Shown piece after piece: positions 56,725 to 64,000 of a stretch of 64,000 nucleotides of DNA (positions are counted from its first letter, which is position 1; the number at the start of each line of letters is the position of its first letter). The stretch is from an uncultured Alphaproteobacteria bacterium (GTDB taxonomy: Bacteria; Pseudomonadota; Alphaproteobacteria; UBA8366; JADFVY01). The position numbers were made by a program, and so were the translations under genes. The stretch is from contig CAMYKU010000004.1 of assembly GCA_947259105.1 (NCBI GenBank), forward strand, positions 1 to 64,000, given 5' to 3'. The notes under the pieces were generated by a model. It searched no databases. It saw nothing but the letters and a program-made list of their open reading frames with translations, and was not told the origin of the DNA.

Positions 56725-57432
56725 TCAGAGGCTCAACAAGCCTTTCTGAATCGCCATCACCACGGCCGTAACACGGCTCGATGTTTCCAGTTTCGCCATT
56801 GCGTTGGAAATATGGAACTGCGCCGTTCGCTCCGAGATGCCCAGGAGCTGGCTGATATCCCACGCACTCTTGCCGGCCTTGCACCAGCGCAGGCATTCGC
56901 GTTCGCGTGCCGTCAGCAGTACCGGCTGCTCGAGGCCCATGTCGGGATTCATGAGTCGCCAGCGGGCCGCATCGAACTGCGCGGCCAGCGCATTGATGTA
57001 GGGCGTGAAACGTCCGGTGTCGGTGTTTCTTTCATGGCAGCTGAGGCTGATCACGGCGGTATTGCCCCGCGGACCGTGGATCGGAACCGAAATGCCGTCC
57101 GCAACACCGACTTCGTTGCACTCTTCGAAGAAATCGTGCTGCTTCCGGGAGAGTTCGATCGATTTCCCGATGTCATTCCAGTGATAAGGCAATCTTGCGG
57201 TCATGGCGATCGGCAGGACCGGGTCGATTTCCTGGAACCCGGAATCGAAATAATATTCGGCGTAGCCGTCCGGACATATCAGGATCGGCAGATCCATGAT
57301 GTCGTTGCCGCAGACTTCGGCCACAATAATGTTGTCATAGCCGTAGCCGCCCACGGCCTCCTGGAACAGGCCGAGCAAATCCTCCGGCGTTTCAGCCCGG
57401 TTCGAGACGTCTATGAATTCGTCGACTCTCAT
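56725..57432 (-). CDS. LuxR-family autoinducer-binding transcriptional regulator
   Basis: A 235-residue regulator. The N-terminal half lines up with TraR/LasR numbering: Tyr61, Asp70, Pro71, Trp85 and Gly113 are present, whereas the Trp at 57 that hydrogen-bonds the lactone ring is Tyr57. The C-terminal helix-turn-helix is LTARERECLRWCKAGKSAWD with SQLLGISERTAQFHISNAMA. It should bind the AHL of the downstream synthase and activate luxI at the lux box. Start behind GGAGG. The 158 bases upstream contain a ten-base palindrome ATGTATACAT (57558-57567), of unknown meaning. Confidence 0.93.
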   Translation of the reverse strand: MRVDEFIDVSNRAETPEDLLGLFQEAVGGYGYDNIIVAEVCGNDIMDLPILICPDGYAEYYFDSGFQEIDPVLPIAMTARLPYHWNDIGKSIELSRKQHDFFEECNEVGVADGISVPIHGPRGNTAVISLSCHERNTDTGRFTPYINALAAQFDAARWRLMNPDMGLEQPVLLTARERECLRWCKAGKSAWDISQLLGISERTAQFHISNAMAKLETSSRVTAVVMAIQKGLLSL

Positions 57433-57590
57433 CGGCCTCCGCTTGCGATCGCCCCACCGCTACGGCACCATCCGCATGGATGGAGCGACCAGATATCCCC
57501 CACTCCGGTTGTATATTATCTCAATACGGGGGCAAGTGCACGCCTGCTGTAACCCATATGTATACATGCGGTAGCGAGAACACGATCCGC

Positions 57591-58397
57591 TTACCGCAAG
57601 ACATCCGACAGGAAGGATCCAAGCAGCGCGTTGAACGCGGACGGTCGGTCGAGGAAGGGCGCGTGGCCACAGCGCTCCATGAAGTGGATCTTGCCCCGCC
57701 ACAAGCGGGCACGGTCCAGCGACAGCAGAAACCGCCTGCTGACGAACGGATCTTCGGCGCCGGCCACGACCGCCAGCGGAACGACCGCGGTCTCGGCAAC
57801 CCGCCTGCCGTCCGCGCCCTTTCCGGCCAGCGCGCTCATCATCATGCAGTGCCGGGCCCGTCCGTCGGTCCGGCGAGCCGCCTCGAGCAGCACCGGCATC
57901 CGGTCGGCGGCGGCACCGCAACATGCCCGGGCGTAGGCTTCGGCTTCATGGGGCGTCGCCTCCTTCTGTCCTGCGAACGCCATCAGCGGGGTCTGCAGGA
58001 AGGCTTCGGCAAGTGCGTCCGGGTTGGGCGCGACGGGTGGCGTGCCCACGACCATCAGGCCGCGCAGACCGCTCCAGTGCGCCATTATCTCGAGTCCGAC
58101 GTGGCCGCCGAGCGACCAGCCGAGAACCGCCCCCTCGTCAACGCCGAGTTTTCCCAGGATCTCGAGCGCCAGTTCGCCATAGCCGGGGATGCTGTACGAC
58201 TGCTCCGGATCGCGGGCATCTGCCGATGCGCCGTGCCCCGGAAGATCGAATGCGATCATCCGGTAGCGTTCGGAAAGCGGGGATTCGAACTGGCCGGTGA
58301 AGACCTTCCAGCACATCGAGTTGCCGTGGATCAGGAGCACAGCCGGCGCCGCAACGCCGTTGTCCACGGCTGCAATCGCGCCATGTGAGGTCGCCAA
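57591..58397 (-). CDS. alpha/beta hydrolase, AidH-like (putative AHL lactonase)
   Basis: A 268-residue hydrolase. The oxyanion motif is HGNSMCW (24-30), the nucleophile elbow is GWSLGGH with Ser95, the acid is Asp216 or Glu215 in AGAEDPFV, and His245 lies in CGHAPFLDRP. The run FDLPGHGASADARDPEQSYS, GWSLGGHVGLEIMAH and GLMVVGTPPV closely resembles what I recall of AidH, the AHL-lactonase of Ochrobactrum. With a LuxI/LuxR pair directly downstream, it may open the ring of the same signal and damp the circuit. General esterase activity is the alternative. Confidence 0.8.
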   Translation of the reverse strand: MATSHGAIAAVDNGVAAPAVLLIHGNSMCWKVFTGQFESPLSERYRMIAFDLPGHGASADARDPEQSYSIPGYGELALEILGKLGVDEGAVLGWSLGGHVGLEIMAHWSGLRGLMVVGTPPVAPNPDALAEAFLQTPLMAFAGQKEATPHEAEAYARACCGAAADRMPVLLEAARRTDGRARHCMMMSALAGKGADGRRVAETAVVPLAVVAGAEDPFVSRRFLLSLDRARLWRGKIHFMERCGHAPFLDRPSAFNALLGSFLSDVLR

Positions 58398-58561
58398 GCT
58401 CCGCTCGATCAGCTTAATCGGACGGCCCCCTTCCCGTGACGGGCACCATGATAGCTCGTGACGAGAGTTTCGTGGGGGAAAATCCCGGCCGGCGCATGTT
58501 CGGCAATTACCGTGCCGGCCGCGCCCTCATTCGCTGCCATTCCGCGTAAGCCGGGCGCGCC

Positions 58562-59455
58562 TTACAGGTCCGGATCCGGAATTCCGGCCTGCCGGCAGGC
58601 CGCCACGACGGTGTTGCGCAGCAGGACGGCGATTGTCATCGGCCCGACGCCGCCCGGCACCGGGGTGATCGCCGCGGCGGTTTCGTGTGCGCCGGCGAAG
58701 TCCACATCGCCGACAAGCTTCGGTTTGTCACCGCCGGCGTCGATCCGGTTGATGCCGACGTCGATCACCGCCGCGCCCGGCTTGACCCAGTCGCCCTTGA
58801 TCATCTGCGGCCGCCCGACGGCCGCGACCAGGATATCGGCGCGCCGGCAGACAGCCGGCAGGTCGCGGGTGCGCGAATGGGCGACCGTGACCGTGCAGTT
58901 CGCGCCGAGCAGAAGCTGCGCCATCGGCTTGCCGACGATGTTGGAGCGGCCGACGATCACCGCCTCCATGCCCGTCAGATCGCCCAGCCGGTTCTGCAGC
59001 AGCATAAGACAGCCCAGCGGCGTGCAGGGCACCATCGCCTTGCCGCCGGTCGCCAGCCGCCCGGCGTTCATGACATGGAAGCCGTCCACGTCCTTGGCGG
59101 GGTCGATGGCGTCGATGACCGCCTGCTCGTCGATCTGGCCGGGCAGGGGAAGCTGGACCAGGATGCCGTGGACCTGCGGATCGCCGTTGAGCGTGGCAAT
59201 CAGCGACAGCAGATCCTGCTGCGAGGTTTCCGCCGGAAGCGTGTGCTCGAAGCTCCTCATGCCGGTCTCCTGGGTCTGCCTGCCCTTGGAGCGGACATAG
59301 ATCTGGCTTGCCGGATCCTCGCCGACCAGCACCACCGCCAGGCCCGGCGTCAGGTCATGGGTGTCCTTCAGCGCCGCCACCACCTCTGCGATTCGGCTGC
59401 GCAGGATGGCGGCGAACGCCTTGCCGTCGATGATCTTCGGGTCGATGTCGGTCAT
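58562..59455 (-). CDS. folD: bifunctional methylenetetrahydrofolate dehydrogenase/cyclohydrolase FolD
   Basis: A 297-residue enzyme of one-carbon metabolism interconverting methylene-, methenyl- and formyl-tetrahydrofolate. Conserved parts are [20 protein letters not shown] (with catalytic Tyr and Lys), [33 protein letters not shown] (NADP-binding Rossmann motif) and [20 protein letters not shown]. The start at 59455 overlaps the DUF167 stop by four bases; longer starts are in-frame but overlap more. Last gene of the YggT-DUF167-folD run. Confidence 0.97.
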   Translation of the reverse strand: MTDIDPKIIDGKAFAAILRSRIAEVVAALKDTHDLTPGLAVVLVGEDPASQIYVRSKGRQTQETGMRSFEHTLPAETSQQDLLSLIATLNGDPQVHGILVQLPLPGQIDEQAVIDAIDPAKDVDGFHVMNAGRLATGGKAMVPCTPLGCLMLLQNRLGDLTGMEAVIVGRSNIVGKPMAQLLLGANCTVTVAHSRTRDLPAVCRRADILVAAVGRPQMIKGDWVKPGAAVIDVGINRIDAGGDKPKLVGDVDFAGAHETAAAITPVPGGVGPMTIAVLLRNTVVAACRQAGIPDPDL

Positions 59456-59775
59456 GATACTGTCCTTCCCCATTCCTTCAGCCTGGCGATCAGGGCATCC
59501 GGGTGCCCGGAAACCAGCACGACCTTACGGCGCGACGTCGCGCCGGAGACCACGGAAAGCGACGTTTTCGGCAGTTTCCACGTCTTCGCGAGAAGTTTGA
59601 TGAGGGCGGCGTTGGCTTTGCCGGCCTCCGGCGCCGCGGTCACGGTGACCTTCAGGTTGGCCGACCCGTCGGCGCACCCCTCGACACCCGCTATGCGGTT
59701 TGCGGAGGATTTCGGCGTCAACCGGACGAAGACCTGTATGCCGTCGGGCACCTTCCGGAACGGCCCCTCAGCCAT
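59452..59775 (-). CDS. DUF167 (YggU) family protein
   Basis: A 107-residue small protein with [40 protein letters not shown] and [20 protein letters not shown], the complete YggU/DUF167 signature. The fold is small alpha/beta with no assigned reaction. It overlaps YggT upstream by eight bases and folD downstream by four, an operon order seen in many proteobacteria. Confidence 0.95.
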   Translation of the reverse strand: MAEGPFRKVPDGIQVFVRLTPKSSANRIAGVEGCADGSANLKVTVTAAPEAGKANAALIKLLAKTWKLPKTSLSVVSGATSRRKVVLVSGHPDALIARLKEWGRTVS

Positions 59776-60067
59776 ACCGCAACAACGGGTAAATCCAATA
59801 TTCCTGGATCAGCATCTGGATGAAGATGATCAGCAGAATGACGACGAGCGGCGAGATATCGAACTGGCCGATCATTGGTATGAAACGGCGGAGGCGGCGA
59901 TATATCGGCTCCGTCGCGCTGAAGAGGAATTGGCTGACCATTTGAACGAACTGGTTGGAAATATTGATCACGCGGAAGTAGAAGAGCCAGTTCATGATGA
60001 CCGCGGCGAAGACAATGAACAAATATATATCCAGCGCCATGATGATGAGCTTGCCAACCGATACCAT
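59768..60067 (-). CDS. YggT family membrane protein
   Basis: A 99-residue protein with two membrane hairpins (about 8-28 and 70-90) and the YggT signature NQFVQMVSQFLFSATEPIYRRLRRFIP. The first gene of the run YggT-DUF167-folD. YggT homologues have been linked to osmotic tolerance and, near ftsZ-type clusters, cell division, but no definite role is proven. The region of 191 bases between it and tRNA-Ala holds no gene. Confidence 0.95.
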   Translation of the reverse strand: MVSVGKLIIMALDIYLFIVFAAVIMNWLFYFRVINISNQFVQMVSQFLFSATEPIYRRLRRFIPMIGQFDISPLVVILLIIFIQMLIQEYWIYPLLRYG

Positions 60068-60259
60068 CCCGTGTCTCTCCTGCGGGTAATTGTCTGCCCG
60101 ATGAATCCGCTGGCGACACTACCGTCATGCACCAGTGGCGGCAAGAGGAAGGGCGGGCTGACGGTCTCCTGTCGGCGGATGCAGCCCGTGCTTGACAGGC
60201 GGCCCCTTCCACCACATATTCCGCCTCGCCCGGCGGGGCGGGAAACACGCAACCTTTGT

Positions 60260-60335
<76 letters not shown>

Positions 60336-60459
60336 CCCACTCTCCGGCACAACGATATCCAAACGCCGCCGCCTAGCGCGACAACGCGGGCCCGTACTGG
60401 TCGGATTCACGCGCCCGGAGGACGACCTCCATGCCGTTCCGCGACCATGACGCAGCGCC

Positions 60460-62214
60460 TCAGCGCCCGCCGACGGCGCCGTCGCGGCGCTGGTCGGCGC
60501 CGCCGACCAGCCCGTCCGCGGTCACCTGGATGATCGAGAGGCCGCTGGTAAGGTCACGCACCGAGACGGGATGACCAAGCGCTTCCAGTCCGTCCTGCAG
60601 CGTCGCGGCGTCGCCCGGCCCGGTCACGCCGGGGATTGCAGTCTCCAGCTCGGTGTTGCCGTTGCGGTTGCCGTAGTGCGGAAGATTGATGGCTTCCTGC
60701 GGGTCCCGGCCGAAATCGATCATGTTCATGATAGACTGCGCCGTGTAGCCGATGATGCGCGAGCCGCCGGGCGAGCCGGTGACGATCTCGACCTGGCCCG
60801 CATCGTCGAACACGATGGACGGCGACATCGAACTGCGCGGCCGTTTGCCGCCCTCGACCCGGTTGGCGATCGGATTGCCGTCGCCGTCGGCGGGCTGGAA
60901 CGAGAAGTCGGTGAGTTCGTTGTTCAGCAGAAACCCTCGAACCATCACACCGTTGCCGAACGAGCTCTCGATCGTCGTCGTCATCGACAGCGCGCTGCCG
61001 TACCGGTCGACGATCGAGACATGGCTGGTGCCGCTCGACTTGGCCTTCGGGTCCGGCGCCGCAAGGGCTTCGGCGCCCGGCGGCACGCCCGGCAAGGCGG
61101 TTCCCATGTCCACGCCCGTAATGAGATCGGCCCGGCTTGCGAGATAGTCGTCGTCGAGCAATCCTGCGACCGGTACATCGACGAAGTCCGAATCGGCGAC
61201 GTAGTAATTGCGGTCGGCGAAGGCCAGGCGGCCCGCCTGGGCGAACAGATGCGCCGCCTCGACGCTGACCGGCTCCAGCCCGCTCAGCTCGAACGACCGG
61301 AGGATCCCGAGCATCTGCCCGACCGCGATGCCGCCGGACGACGGCGGTCCCATGCCGCAGACTTCGTGGCCGCGGTAATCGACGCAGACCGGCGTGCGTT
61401 CGATGACCCCGTAGCCGGCCAGATCCTCGACGGTCATGTCACCGGGGATGTTCAGGTCGCCGGTCACCGCCGCGGCGATGTCCGCGGCCACCGGCCCTTC
61501 GTAATATCCGTCCGCGCCGTCGCGCGCCAGGATGCGAAGCGTTTCCGCGTAGTCCCGGTTCCGCATCAACGTCCCCGCCGGCTTGGCCTCGCCGTCCGGG
61601 GTGGTGAAATACGCGAACGCCACGGGATCGCGGAAGAACAGGCGGGGCTCGCCCTCGGTGTTCCGCGCAAGAAGGCCGGCGACCTGGCTGCTGGTCCGCT
61701 CCGTCAGCTCGAAGCCGCCGCGCGCCAGGGCGGTTGCGGGCGCGAACAGCCGCGGCCAGGGCAGGCGGCCGTAGCGGTCGTGCATGGCTTCCAGCATGCG
61801 CGGCACGCCGGGCACGCCGACCGAAAGCCCGCTCTGCCAGGCGTTGAAGAAGCCGATCGAATTGCCGTCGGCGTCGAGAAAGCGGTTGCCGGTGGCGCTG
61901 GCCGGGGCCTTTTCACGGGCATCGAAGGTCGTGACCTCTCCGGTTCCGGCGTCGTAATAGACCACGAAGGCGCCGCCGCCGAGGCCGCTGGACTGCGGCT
62001 CGACGAGGCCGAGCACGGTCTGGACCGCAACCATGGCGTCGACCGCGGTCCCGCCATTCTGCAGGATCTTCGCGCCGGCGGCGGTCGCCAGCGGATTCGC
62101 CGTGACCACCATTTCCTTTTGAGTCGTAACGGCTTGCGGCAGGTCCTGGGCCCATGCCGCGGGTAAGAACGCCACCGCCAGCAACAGCGATGCGGTTATT
62201 GCTCTGATTTTCAT
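60460..62214 (-). CDS. ggt: gamma-glutamyltransferase
   Basis: A 584-residue periplasmic Ntn-hydrolase that cleaves glutathione and transfers gamma-glutamyl groups. The signal peptide (MKIRAITASLLLAVAFLPAA, cleavage after AWA) sets the start at 62214. The large-subunit mark SSGLGGGAFVVYYDAG lies early, the autocatalytic cleavage Thr is in KSSGTSHVSIVDRYGSALSM, and the small subunit shows SPSIVFDDAGQVEIVTGSPGGSRI. The last 14 residues are charged. Divergent from the glycosyltransferase; 236 bases between. Confidence 0.95.
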   Translation of the reverse strand: MKIRAITASLLLAVAFLPAAWAQDLPQAVTTQKEMVVTANPLATAAGAKILQNGGTAVDAMVAVQTVLGLVEPQSSGLGGGAFVVYYDAGTGEVTTFDAREKAPASATGNRFLDADGNSIGFFNAWQSGLSVGVPGVPRMLEAMHDRYGRLPWPRLFAPATALARGGFELTERTSSQVAGLLARNTEGEPRLFFRDPVAFAYFTTPDGEAKPAGTLMRNRDYAETLRILARDGADGYYEGPVAADIAAAVTGDLNIPGDMTVEDLAGYGVIERTPVCVDYRGHEVCGMGPPSSGGIAVGQMLGILRSFELSGLEPVSVEAAHLFAQAGRLAFADRNYYVADSDFVDVPVAGLLDDDYLASRADLITGVDMGTALPGVPPGAEALAAPDPKAKSSGTSHVSIVDRYGSALSMTTTIESSFGNGVMVRGFLLNNELTDFSFQPADGDGNPIANRVEGGKRPRSSMSPSIVFDDAGQVEIVTGSPGGSRIIGYTAQSIMNMIDFGRDPQEAINLPHYGNRNGNTELETAIPGVTGPGDAATLQDGLEALGHPVSVRDLTSGLSIIQVTADGLVGGADQRRDGAVGGR

Positions 62215-62428
62215 CTGCCGACTCCCTCTTATCCCGTGATGAGGTCTCTCCAAGCCCTCTCTGCAACACTAACAGCCGCAAACGCCGGGCGGCAAGCGCG
62301 AGGGGCGCCACGCGGGTACAAACCGCCGCAGCCGGCGTTTGACGGCCGGCCTGTATTGGTCAACTTGACAATGCCGCCTTGCGGGTGGGAATGTCCCTTC
62401 AACACAACGGTGATCCGAAGCTCAGGAA

Positions 62429-62437
62429 GGGGGGGGG
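62429..62437. repeat. homopolymer tract of nine G before the glycosyltransferase gene
   Basis: G9 immediately before a 13-base spacer and the ATG at 62451; it overlaps what would be the Shine-Dalgarno region (AGGAAGG). Length change by slippage would alter the ribosome-site spacing. It could also be an assembly artefact. Confidence 0.6.
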
Positions 62438-62450
62438 TGCCGGCAATTTC

Positions 62451-64000
62451 ATGAGCGCACGTCCCAATGCAGCGATCTATTACGCGCCCGAGGCCTTCGA
62501 TACCTCTCGCACCAGACTTCTTGGCAGGCACGCGGCCGGCGAAGGGTTCCTCGACGCCTTCGTCCGCCACGGCAAGGTCGATTGCCTTTATGGCTATTGC
62601 AGGACCCGCGAGGAATTCGAGAGCTTCAGGAGCTTCGTGGCCAGGGCTGCGGACTCCGACCGGAAAACGGCCTGGATCCCCCACGGCAAGCTCGATCAAC
62701 TGGCGCGGCCGGAGAGCCTGTTCGTCGGCGGCCCGGGCATCGCGGACCTGGCCTGGCAGCGTCGCCACCTGGATCCGCGGGCATACAGCATCTGCGGGAT
62801 TACGCACACCACCGCGTCGCATGCGGTCATGGACGCCATCGGTACCCTGCCGATCGCCCCCGTCCAGCCATGGGATGCGATCATCTGCACGTCGCGCGTG
62901 GTCAGGAAGACCATTGAACACGTGCTGGAAGGCTGGCAGGATTATCTCGCCACGCGCCTGGGCGCCAAGCCCTTTGTTCCGTTGCATCTTCCGGTCATTC
63001 CCCTGGGCGTCGACTGTGCGCGCTTCGAGCGCTCGGCAGCGGCGGACAAGGCGCGGCAGGAGCTTCGCCAACGCCACGGCATAGCGGAAGACGACCTGGT
63101 CGTGCTGTTCCTGGGCCGCCTGAGTTTTCACGCCAAGGCGCATCCGCTGCCGATGTACCTTGGCCTCGAGCATGCGGCGCAGCGGCTCGAGCGGCGCATT
63201 CATCTTGTCCAGGTCGGCTGGTTTGCGAATGAATACATCGAGAACGCCTTTCGCGAGGGCGCGAAGGCCTACTGCCCGTCGGTCAATGCGATATTTCTCG
63301 ACGGCAGAGAGCCGGAAATCAGATGGAACATCTGGTTCGCCGCCGACCTGTTCACCTCGCTCTCCGACAATGTTCAGGAGACGTTCGGCCTGGTGCCGAT
63401 CGAGGCGCTGGCCGCGGGGCTTCCGATGGTGGTCAGTGACTGGGACGGATACCGCGATACGGTGCGGCACGGGACCGACGGTCTCATGGTGCCGACCGCC
63501 ATGTCGCCGCCCGGAACCGGCATGGATCTGGCCTTGCGCCACGCCCTCGATCTCGACACCTACGACCGTTACATCGGCCACGCCAGCCAGTGCGTTGCGG
63601 TGGACGTCGGTGCGTGCGCCGACGCCTATACCAGCCTGCTCGGCAATCCGGAACTCAGGAAGACCATGGGCGAGGCCGGCTACAGGCGGGCCCGTGAAAT
63701 CTTCGACTGGCCGCACATCATCGCTGCCTATCAGGAGCTGTGGCGCGAGCTCGGCGATCGCCGAAGAAAGGCCGGCGTCGTTGCGCCGCTGGCCGCGGGC
63801 CGACCGCCGCATCCCTTGCGTGACGATCCCTTCTCGGTGTTCCGCAGCTACCCGTCGGCCGCGTTGCGGGACGACACCGTGATCGTCCCGCGTTTCGAGG
63901 GCAAGCCGCCGGACCTGGCAGGTTTTCTCGAAGACCCGCTGACCTCGGGCTCGAAGCAGCTGCTCGCCACGGCTGACGAGCGCGACAAGCTGCTGGCGAT
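62451..64000 (+). CDS. GT-B (family 4-like) glycosyltransferase, 3' end beyond the window
   Basis: A frame of at least 516 residues that continues past the right edge. It opens MSARPNAAIYYAPEAFDTSR, lacks a signal peptide, and carries a GT-B core: VVLFLGRLSFHAKAHP, LVQVGWFANEYI, then the donor-site motif ETFGLVPIEALAAGLPMVVS with the E-x7-E pair and SDWDGYRDTVRHGTDG. The acceptor side near the N-terminus contains FVGGPGIADLAW and ICGITHTTASH. Probably cytoplasmic and acting on surface polysaccharide or lipids. The start is preceded by a G9 tract. About 140 residues of C-terminal extension beyond the GT core are visible. Confidence 0.85.
   Translation, partial: MSARPNAAIYYAPEAFDTSRTRLLGRHAAGEGFLDAFVRHGKVDCLYGYCRTREEFESFRSFVARAADSDRKTAWIPHGKLDQLARPESLFVGGPGIADLAWQRRHLDPRAYSICGITHTTASHAVMDAIGTLPIAPVQPWDAIICTSRVVRKTIEHVLEGWQDYLATRLGAKPFVPLHLPVIPLGVDCARFERSAAADKARQELRQRHGIAEDDLVVLFLGRLSFHAKAHPLPMYLGLEHAAQRLERRIHLVQVGWFANEYIENAFREGAKAYCPSVNAIFLDGREPEIRWNIWFAADLFTSLSDNVQETFGLVPIEALAAGLPMVVSDWDGYRDTVRHGTDGLMVPTAMSPPGTGMDLALRHALDLDTYDRYIGHASQCVAVDVGACADAYTSLLGNPELRKTMGEAGYRRAREIFDWPHIIAAYQELWRELGDRRRKAGVVAPLAAGRPPHPLRDDPFSVFRSYPSAALRDDTVIVPRFEGKPPDLAGFLEDPLTSGSKQLLATADERDKLLA

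Noticed and set aside
57540-57570. Second lux-box-like site upstream of luxR
   Set aside because: The palindrome ATGTATACAT there does not have the CTGT-N8-ACAG spacing, so it was not called a lux box.
62229-63812. 527-codon minus-strand frame
   Set aside because: Antisense to the glycosyltransferase frame from 62451, which has GT-B motifs.

Overview
The window is high-GC (roughly 65-68%) bacterial chromosome. The genes point to a free-living alphaproteobacterium, most likely of the Rhodospirillales type. Indicators are the rpoD-dnaG-yqeY / carA-carB-greA neighbourhood, an ELM1-family glycosyltransferase-like gene, an IalB-family protein, a VtlR/LsrB-type LysR regulator followed by a structured sRNA, a LuxI/LuxR pair and the dispersed palindromic repeats common in this class. 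No taxon was tested by search. There is no phage, plasmid or CRISPR locus; the window is mainly core genome salted with small non-coding mobile elements.

Layout. 1-3048: cut-off class II amidotransferase and two tandem LssY_C lipoproteins, downstream of a 1365-residue protein (3152-7249) that joins two rhodanese domains, a YidC/Oxa1-like membrane domain and a PEP-synthase-type phosphotransferase. 7424-9969: chemoreceptor and PhnD-like binding protein. 10512-12495: DUF1194 protein, tRNA-Ile2 and a metallo-beta-lactamase-fold hydrolase. 12746-17465: rpoD with a tiny sigma region 1.1 ORF behind it, dnaG and yqeY. 17791-23360: carA, a DUF559 nuclease gene inside repeats, carB and greA. 23376-28014: Lrp regulator, ELM1 protein, 2OG oxygenase, LysR plus candidate AbcR-like sRNA, and MsrP. 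28240-34039: EF-G paralogue, htpG, a secreted protein and pcm. 34308-36610: a small island bounded by MITE-like repeats, holding a lysozyme-like protein with an overlapping membrane-anchored partner. 36804-45146: asparaginase, SpoU methyltransferase, IalB, rlmN, two micro membrane proteins, a dehydrogenase, an MFS transporter and argG. 45166-53939: a three-lipoprotein operon with an M48 protease, then tamB and tamA. 54004-55409: two NnrU paralogues. 55463-58397: quorum-sensing locus (luxR, lux box, luxI, two small proteins, AidH-like hydrolase). 58562-64000: folD, DUF167, YggT, tRNA-Ala, ggt and a truncated GT-B glycosyltransferase.

How genes work together. carA/carB/argG serve carbamoyl-phosphate and arginine/pyrimidine synthesis. 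rpoD/dnaG/greA/EF-G-like/rlmN/pcm/htpG cover transcription, replication, translation and protein upkeep. tamA/tamB export outer-membrane proteins. The LuxR/LuxI/AidH-like set could make, sense and degrade an acyl-homoserine lactone at one locus.

The strongest leads are the rhodanese-YidC-phosphotransferase fusion, the sigma 1.1 micro-ORF, the VtlR-sRNA pair, the DUF559 gene bracketed by the repeats it may mobilise, the lysozyme-like/anchored-partner pair and the self-contained quorum-sensing module. All identifications are by motif reading; no database search was possible. Most starts were chosen by ribosome-binding sites, signal peptides and overlaps.
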